From NCBI RefSeq assembly GCF_913062725.1, contig NZ_CAJXWY010000036.1:1-43366 (forward strand): a DNA stretch of 43,366 nt. Direction: 5' to 3'. The notes beneath the pieces were generated by a model. That model worked only from the letters and a program-made list of their open reading frames with translations, did no database searches and was not told the DNA's origin. Positions 38,227 through 43,366 of the stretch are shown here, one piece after another; within the stretch, counting starts at the first letter, position 1; every line of letters starts with the position of its first letter. The DNA comes from an uncultured Thiohalocapsa sp. Its GTDB lineage: Bacteria > Pseudomonadota > Gammaproteobacteria > Chromatiales > Chromatiaceae. Position numbers and translations under genes: made by a program.

Positions 38227-38883
38227 ATGCAAAGCCTACTGCGTCTTGGCACCTTACTCGGCTGCCTGCTACTGCTGCAAGGCTGCGACGCACCACCAAA
38301 GCCGAGCGGCAACTTCCACCACGCCGTGCAGAGCGCCGACCTGGTGCAGGTGAAGCGCCACTTATACTGGGGCACCGACCCCAACCAGCGCGGCCCCGGC
38401 GGCCAGCCGCCGCTCAACATTGCTGTGCGCGACGGCAAGGTCGCCATCGCCAAAGAACTGCTCAAGCACGGCGCCGATCCCATGGCCACGGGGCCGGACG
38501 GCGACACCGCCCTGATGACGGCGCTCGCACACGGCCGGGTCCAGGCAGCCGAGCTGTTGTTGCAGCGCGGCGCCAAGGACGACCTCCAGCCCCTGCTGTA
38601 CCCACTCGTCCAACGCGGGGCCCTGGACCGTGACACCCTGGACCTGCTGTTGGCGCGGGGCGTGGCGCTCGACGGCGTCGGCGCGGACGGACAGACGCCG
38701 TTGGCGCTGGCGGTGCAGAACGGCAACGTCAACATCGCCAAACTGTTATTGGAGCGTGGCGCGCCGCTGGGCCCCGCGGGTGCGCCCGATGAAGACGCCC
38801 CCAGGCCCCGGGTGCCCACCGCCGACGACATCGACGACCCCATCATGGCGCAGCTACTGCGCCGCTTCGGCGTCATCGAATAG
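38227..38883 (+). CDS. Ankyrin-repeat lipoprotein
   Basis: This 218-residue protein has a lipoprotein signal (LGCLLLLQGC, lipobox Cys about residue 20), so it is likely anchored in the outer membrane or periplasm. Four or five ankyrin repeats follow, with clear helical units such as QPPLNIAVRDGKVAIAKELL, DTALMTALAHGRVQAAELLL and TPLALAVQNGNVNIAKLLLE. A short acidic tail ends the protein. Ankyrin repeats bind protein partners, here in the envelope. AGGAG lies about 14 bases before the chosen ATG; a GTG at 38212 immediately follows it and is less likely. Confidence 0.8.
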   Translation: MQSLLRLGTLLGCLLLLQGCDAPPKPSGNFHHAVQSADLVQVKRHLYWGTDPNQRGPGGQPPLNIAVRDGKVAIAKELLKHGADPMATGPDGDTALMTALAHGRVQAAELLLQRGAKDDLQPLLYPLVQRGALDRDTLDLLLARGVALDGVGADGQTPLALAVQNGNVNIAKLLLERGAPLGPAGAPDEDAPRPRVPTADDIDDPIMAQLLRRFGVIE

Positions 38884-39129
38884 GCATCCAGGTGACACCC
38901 CACGGAGATCCTTGCCCGAGCAGTGACGCGGGGCATCGGCGCGCACTGGGCCACCTGGCACTTTCACAGCCCGCGGCGCGTACTCCCGGCCCCCGGCGGG
39001 CCCGTCGTCCGGCCCTGGCTGCCCGGCCCGCGGCTCACATCCTGCGTTCCGGCGCCGCGCAAGGTGACGCTGCCAGCCGCTCCGCGGACTCGCCGTCGCC
39101 GCGATGATGCCCCAACGGTGGGCTGCCAC

Positions 39130-40062
39130 TCAGGCCCGGCTTGTGGACCGGCGGCCCCTCGCCGCGGCGCCCGTCCAGGCCGTCGGCACAGCCCGGCGCC
39201 GCCAGAGACCGGTGATCCCCCAGAAGGCGAGCGCCAGTACGCCGATCCAGGCCGCCGCCAGCAGGCCGATGACGCCGTCGTAGTCGCCGGTGAGATAAGC
39301 GAAGGCGGCGGCCTCGTTACCGTCGCTGAGCCGGCGCGAGAGCTGGATCACGAACACCCAGCCCGCATGCAGACCGATCCCCCAGGCGATATGGCCGCTG
39401 CGCTCGCGCACCAGGGCAAGGAACACGCCGACCAGAAAAAGCGCCAGCATGGAGTCGAGGTGGCGCCAATCGGCGAGACCGGTGAATACACCTGCGAACA
39501 TGGCCCAGCTGCCGGCCCAGTCGAAGGCGACCCCCGCGGGCAGATCGTGGGGCTTCATGAAATGCAGCAGCGCATAGAGCAGCGCTGACCACACCACCGC
39601 GGCGCGGATACCGCCGCGCCTGCGGATGGCGCCATACAGGGCGCCGCGGAAGAACAGCTCTTCCAGCAGCCCGATGAGCAGCCCGCCGATCAGCGCCGCG
39701 ATGGCCTTCTCGATCATGTACCAGAGCAGGCCGTCGGCTGGCACATCCGGCACGCGCACCCGCAGGGCCAGCAGCGCCCACACCAGCAGCGCCAGGATCG
39801 CCACGCCCAGCATCCAGCCGAGCGCCACGTCCCGCAGGAAGCGCCGGCGCGGGATACCAAAACCCAGCGCCGCCCTGTTGTCCAGTCGCAGCAGCTTCAG
39901 AAACGGCCAGAGCCCCAGGAGGATGTACAGTTGGGCGAGGCGCCCCATCACCCGTCGCGGCGGCTCGTCGATGAGGCCCGTCTCCATCAGCGGCGGAGCC
40001 GTGGCCGCCGCCAGCACCAGGCAGCAGAATAGATAAGCGAAGAAAAGAGCGGTGGTGCGCAT
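39130..40062 (-). CDS. CPBP-family intramembrane metalloprotease
   Basis: This 310-residue integral membrane protein has about eight hydrophobic helices. CPBP/Abi motifs are present: EE at 134-135 with Arg139 (LLEELFFRGALYG), His167 in YALLHFM, and a later His in GIGLHAGW. These residues form the metalloprotease site in Rce1-like enzymes. Bacterial members act in membrane-protein processing or bacteriocin immunity. The Lys/Arg-rich C-terminal tail is cytoplasmic. Start ATG 40062 is preferred over an upstream frame lacking a ribosome-binding site. It is divergent from modA, 254 bp away. Confidence 0.75.
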   Translation of the reverse strand: MRTTALFFAYLFCCLVLAAATAPPLMETGLIDEPPRRVMGRLAQLYILLGLWPFLKLLRLDNRAALGFGIPRRRFLRDVALGWMLGVAILALLVWALLALRVRVPDVPADGLLWYMIEKAIAALIGGLLIGLLEELFFRGALYGAIRRRGGIRAAVVWSALLYALLHFMKPHDLPAGVAFDWAGSWAMFAGVFTGLADWRHLDSMLALFLVGVFLALVRERSGHIAWGIGLHAGWVFVIQLSRRLSDGNEAAAFAYLTGDYDGVIGLLAAAWIGVLALAFWGITGLWRRRAVPTAWTGAAARGRRSTSRA

Positions 40063-40316
40063 GGGCTGCAGTTTGCCGCCTGCGGCGTCAAGTTTGAAGG
40101 GCCGTGCCGAGGTCGGGGCGCCGGGCAGAATCGGCCCTGCGAAGACGCAAAGTGTTTCGCGGCGGACCCGGGCGGCGCCACGCCGATCCGGCATGCGGCC
40201 TGCATACCCCGGGGCAGCGTGGACTGCGTGATATCCGTCGCCCGATCATGCGCGCCTGACGGGTGACGGTGCGCGCAGTCGCCGTCTTCTTCGCAAGCCT
40301 CAGTTCGGAGCCCGCC

Positions 40317-41078
40317 ATGTCAAACATCCGCCCGCTCATCCTCACCGCCGGCATCCTCGCCACCGGCGGCGTGGGCAGTGCCGCCGCCGGCGAGGCACAA
40401 ATCGCCGTCGCCGCCAACTTCGCCGCCCCCATGAAGGCCATCATCGACCTGTTCGAAGCCGACACCGGGCATACCGTGAAGGCCTCTTACGGCTCCACCG
40501 GCAAGCTCTATGCCCAGATCACGAACGGCGCGCCCTTCGAGGCGCTGCTGGCCGCGGACCAGCGGCGACCCGAGCTGTTGGAGGAAGACGGCGCCGCCGT
40601 AGACGGCTCACGCTTCACCTACGCCATCGGCGCCCTGGTGCTCTGGTCGGCGCAGGCCGATACGGTGCAGGACGGCCCGGCGCTGCTCGCCTCCGGCACC
40701 TTCAACAAGCTCTCCATCGCCAACCCCAAGCTGGCGCCCTATGGCGAGGCATCGATGCAGACCCTCGAGGCACTCGATCTGACGGCCGCCATCACGCCCA
40801 AGCTCGTGATGGGTGAGAACATCGCACAAACCTATCAATTCGTAGACACCGGCAATGCCGACATCGGCTTCGTGGCCCTGTCGCAGGTCATGGCAGGCGG
40901 CGAGATCACCAAGGGCTCCGGCTGGATCGTGCCCGGCGAGCTGCACGAGCCCATCCGCCAGGACGCCGTGATCCTCACGCGCGGTAAGGACGATCCGGCG
41001 GTGACGGCGTTGTTCGACTATCTGAGAGGGGACCAGGCGCAGGGGGTGATCCGGAGCTTTGGCTATGCGACGGACTGA
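40317..41078 (+). CDS. modA: Molybdate-binding periplasmic protein
   Basis: This 253-residue solute-binding protein of the molybdate ABC importer has an N-terminal signal peptide with Ala-rich cleavage (SAAAGEAQ). The ModA fold is recognisable from IAVAANFAAPMKAI, SYGSTGKLYAQITNGAPFE and the later NADIGFVALSQV, where oxyanion-binding residues lie. GGAG lies six bases before ATG 40317, better than an upstream in-frame GTG. The order modA-modB-modC is standard. It supplies molybdate for the MoaE/MsrP/hydroxylase systems in this window. Confidence 0.95.
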   Translation: MSNIRPLILTAGILATGGVGSAAAGEAQIAVAANFAAPMKAIIDLFEADTGHTVKASYGSTGKLYAQITNGAPFEALLAADQRRPELLEEDGAAVDGSRFTYAIGALVLWSAQADTVQDGPALLASGTFNKLSIANPKLAPYGEASMQTLEALDLTAAITPKLVMGENIAQTYQFVDTGNADIGFVALSQVMAGGEITKGSGWIVPGELHEPIRQDAVILTRGKDDPAVTALFDYLRGDQAQGVIRSFGYATD

Positions 41079-41255
41079 GGCCGACGTGCTCGGTGTGCAG
41101 CGTATCGTGGGACGCGCGCAGACAGCGCTTCGCGATCACGCACCCCCGCACCGAATATCCCGCACCGAACACCCCGCAAACACCCCGCATCAGGCGCCCG
41201 TGATCGAGGCGGGGATGCCACTCCCACAGCCAACCCTTGAGCGTGACACCGATCC

Positions 41256-41936
41256 ATGCCCCTGCTCTCTCCCACCGATCTCGAGGCCATCGCCCTGACC
41301 CTACGCCTGGCGGCGGTGACGACGGTCATCCTGTTTCTCGTCGGCACGCCCATCGCGTGGTGGCTGGCGCGCACGCGCTCACGCTGGAAGGGACCGGTGC
41401 GCGCCGTGGTGGCGCTGCCGCTGGTGCTGCCGCCGTCGGTGCTGGGCTTCTATCTGCTGGTGACCATGGGCCCGAACGGCCCCGTGGGCTGGCTCACGCA
41501 GACGCTGGGCATCGGGCTCCTGCCCTTCACCTTCTGGGGGCTGGTGGTGGGCTCGGTGCTCTACTCCCTGCCGTTTATGGTGCAGCCGGTGCAAAACGCC
41601 TTCGAGGCCATCGGCGAGCGCCCGCTGGAAGCCGCCGCCACACTGCGCGCCTCGCCGCTGGACCGTTTCTTCACGGTGGCGCTGCCGCTGGCCCTGCCGG
41701 GCTTTGTCACCGCCGGTATCCTGAGCTTCGCGCACACCGTGGGGGAGTTCGGCGTGGTGCTGATGATCGGCGGCAACATCCCCGGCGAGACCCGCGTCGC
41801 CTCGGTGCAGATCTACGACTATGTGGAGGCGCTGGAGTACGCCGACGCCCACCGGCTGTCCGCGGTGCTGCTGGTGTTTTCCTTTGTGGTGCTGTTGGCG
41901 CTCTACGCCGGGCGGCCCGATGGCAAGAGGGGCTGA
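41256..41936 (+). CDS. modB: Molybdate ABC transporter permease
   Basis: This 226-residue inner-membrane permease has about five helices. The EAA loop that contacts ModC is [25 protein letters not shown] (about residues 128-152). The C-terminal part [24 protein letters not shown] matches ModB. It follows modA after 177 bp containing short C-rich repeats, and ends four bases before modC. Confidence 0.95.
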   Translation: MPLLSPTDLEAIALTLRLAAVTTVILFLVGTPIAWWLARTRSRWKGPVRAVVALPLVLPPSVLGFYLLVTMGPNGPVGWLTQTLGIGLLPFTFWGLVVGSVLYSLPFMVQPVQNAFEAIGERPLEAAATLRASPLDRFFTVALPLALPGFVTAGILSFAHTVGEFGVVLMIGGNIPGETRVASVQIYDYVEALEYADAHRLSAVLLVFSFVVLLALYAGRPDGKRG

Positions 41937-41940
41937 ACCG

Positions 41941-43014
41941 GTGATTTGCGTCAGCTTGCGCCTCCAATGGCCGGGCTTTTCGCTGGACGTGGACGAGCAG
42001 ATCCCCGCCCGCGGCGTCACGGCACTATTCGGCCATTCGGGCTCCGGCAAGACCACGCTGCTGCGCTGCATCGCCGGGCTGGAGCAGGCGGCCACCGGGC
42101 GGCTCAGCGTCAACGGCGATGTCTGGCAGGATGCGAGCCGCTGGGTGCCGACGCATCGTCGGCCCATCGGTTACGTCTTCCAGGAGCCGAGCCTGTTTGC
42201 GCATCTGACGGTGCTCGGCAACCTGCGCTACGGACAAAAACGCAGCCGCAACGCCGATCGCCGCGCCGTCCAGTTCGACCTGGAGCAGGCCATCGACCTG
42301 CTGGGCATCGGCCACCTGCTGAAGCGCCGCCCCGCGGCCCTCTCCGGCGGCGAGCGCCAGCGCGTCGGCATGGCCCGGGCGCTGGCGGTGAGCCCGAAGC
42401 TGCTGCTGATGGACGAGCCGCTGGCGGCGCTGGACCTGGCGCGCAAGCAGGAGATCCTGCCCTACCTGGAGCGCCTGCACAACGAACTGCAGATCCCGGT
42501 GCTCTACGTCAGCCATGCCCCGGACGAGGTGGCGCGCCTGGCGGACCATCTGGTGGTGATGGAGGCGGGCCGCGTGCTGGCGAGCGGTCCGCTCAACGAC
42601 ACCCTGGCGCGCCTCGATCTGCCCATCCGCCTGGGCGAGGACGCCGGCGTGGTGCTGGATGGCCACGTCGCCGAGCGTGACGCGCGCTGGCATCTGCTGC
42701 GGGTGGCCTGCGGCGACACCAGCCTCTGGGTGCGCGACACCGGTGCCAGCCTCGGCGACCATGCCCGCGTCCGCATCCTCGCCCGGGACGTGAGCATTGC
42801 CCACGAGCCGAAGGCGGGCACCAGCATTCTGAACACCCTGCCCGCCGAGGTGATCTCCCTCGGCGACGACGCCCACCCGGCCTTGTCCCTCGTGCAGCTC
42901 GCCGTGGACGGCAGCCCGGTGATTGCCCGTGTCACCCGCCGCTCAGCGGATCAGCTGGGCCTGGCGCCCGGGCAACAGGTCTGGATTCAGATCAAGGCCG
43001 TGGCGCTGCTGTGA
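41941..43014 (+). CDS. modC: Molybdate ABC transporter ATP-binding protein
   Basis: This 357-residue ATPase subunit drives molybdate import. Motifs: Walker A GHSGSGKTT, Q-loop region GYVFQEPSLFAHLTV, ABC signature LSGGERQRV, Walker B LLLMDEPLAALD and switch His in VLYVSHAPDEV. A C-terminal MOP/TOBE domain (ILNTLPAEVISLG, ending PGQQVWIQIKAVALL) binds oxyanion. GTG at 41941 is chosen because GAGGGG lies eight bases before it; an ATG at 41920 would overlap modB by 17 bases. It is the last gene of modABC. Confidence 0.95.
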   Translation: MICVSLRLQWPGFSLDVDEQIPARGVTALFGHSGSGKTTLLRCIAGLEQAATGRLSVNGDVWQDASRWVPTHRRPIGYVFQEPSLFAHLTVLGNLRYGQKRSRNADRRAVQFDLEQAIDLLGIGHLLKRRPAALSGGERQRVGMARALAVSPKLLLMDEPLAALDLARKQEILPYLERLHNELQIPVLYVSHAPDEVARLADHLVVMEAGRVLASGPLNDTLARLDLPIRLGEDAGVVLDGHVAERDARWHLLRVACGDTSLWVRDTGASLGDHARVRILARDVSIAHEPKAGTSILNTLPAEVISLGDDAHPALSLVQLAVDGSPVIARVTRRSADQLGLAPGQQVWIQIKAVALL

Positions 43015-43075
43015 CGCGGCGGCAGCCGATTAAGAGGCGCAGGATATCCGTCTTTGCCGACAGGAACGTGCAGTA

Positions 43076-43366
43076 TCACAGCATCATCACCGTGCGCTGA
43101 ATGGCCCAGTAGGCGCCCAGCGTGCCGATCAGATACGCCGGTGCCAGTTCCGCCGGCCGCGGCCAGCGGAATTCCAGCGTGCGGGCGGCCCGGTGGCACA
43201 GCAGGATCAGCGCCACGAACGCCAGCTGCCCCAGTTCCACGCCAACATTGAACATCAGGAGCGCCAGGGGGATCTCGGCGCGGGGCATGCCCACCGTGGA
43301 CAGTCCGCTGGCGAAGCCGAAGCCGTGCAGCAGACCGAAGCCGAAGGCCACCACCCAGGGATGGCG
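43076..43366 (-). CDS. HupE/UreJ-family membrane protein, 5' end beyond the window
   Basis: The C-terminal 96 or so residues of a HupE/UreJ-type membrane protein, still open at the window edge. The family phrase VAFGFGLLHGFGFASGL (with the conserved HGFGFA) is followed by FNVGVELGQLAFVAL and a final helix. HupE and UreJ proteins are metal (nickel or cobalt) transporters or accessory proteins of hydrogenase and urease clusters. No hydrogenase or urease gene is visible here, so the metal role is open. It converges on modC, 61 bp away. Confidence 0.75.
   Translation of the reverse strand, partial: RHPWVVAFGFGLLHGFGFASGLSTVGMPRAEIPLALLMFNVGVELGQLAFVALILLCHRAARTLEFRWPRPAELAPAYLIGTLGAYWAIQRTVMML

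Overview
The window looks like a chromosomal segment of a high-GC gammaproteobacterium. The lineage guess (Chromatiales or Ectothiorhodospiraceae-like) is inference from gene content and from neighbour pairs such as rnr-rlmB, divergent trmJ/suhB and prkA-yeaH-spoVR. No rRNA genes, CRISPR array, integrase or origin were seen.

Left end (1-5313): an accessory, visibly AT-richer and partly decayed region. It holds a truncated PIN-domain toxin with an intact DUF2281-type antitoxin and a two-gene operon encoding a secreted LysM/solute-binding fusion plus a membrane-anchored coiled-coil protein of unknown role. It also holds a frameshifted, 3'-truncated ISAzo13-family transposase, a tRNA-Lys(UUU) with its own promoter and terminator, and an IS91-family transposase remnant just upstream of the tRNA promoter.

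5314-8541: arsenite methyltransferase ArsM, a ZIP-type metal transporter and an alpha/beta hydrolase, probably still accessory.

8542-15637: core functions: queC (queuosine), fbp (gluconeogenesis or Calvin cycle), rlmB and rnr (rRNA methylation and RNA decay), tRNA-Leu(CAG), a bile-acid/sodium-symporter-family carrier and two small membrane proteins.

15886-20861: the stress operon prkA-yeaH-spoVR. Upstream of prkA lies a near-consensus sigma-54 promoter (GG-N10-GC spacing), with a long dyad about 60-90 bp further upstream. This suggests RpoN/enhancer control like that known for yeaG in E. coli.

21202-31871: an APC permease, moaE, the periplasmic methionine sulfoxide reductase msrPQ, galE, a two-subunit molybdenum hydroxylase of the isoquinoline-oxidoreductase type, trmJ and suhB.

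32139-43366: an orphan ParA ATPase overlapping a disordered basic partner protein, an FMN-dependent alpha-hydroxy-acid dehydrogenase, a haem-c DUF3365 protein followed by a translationally coupled FAD-oxidoreductase/2OG-Fe(II)-oxygenase-like pair, an ankyrin lipoprotein, a CPBP-family membrane protein, modABC and a partial HupE/UreJ-family protein.

Molybdenum recurs across the right half: modABC imports molybdate, MoaE builds the pterin cofactor, and MsrP and the molybdenum hydroxylase use it. The best candidates for undescribed biology are the LysM-SBP/coiled-coil operon, the ParA/disordered-partner pair and the DUF3365/FAD/2OG cluster.
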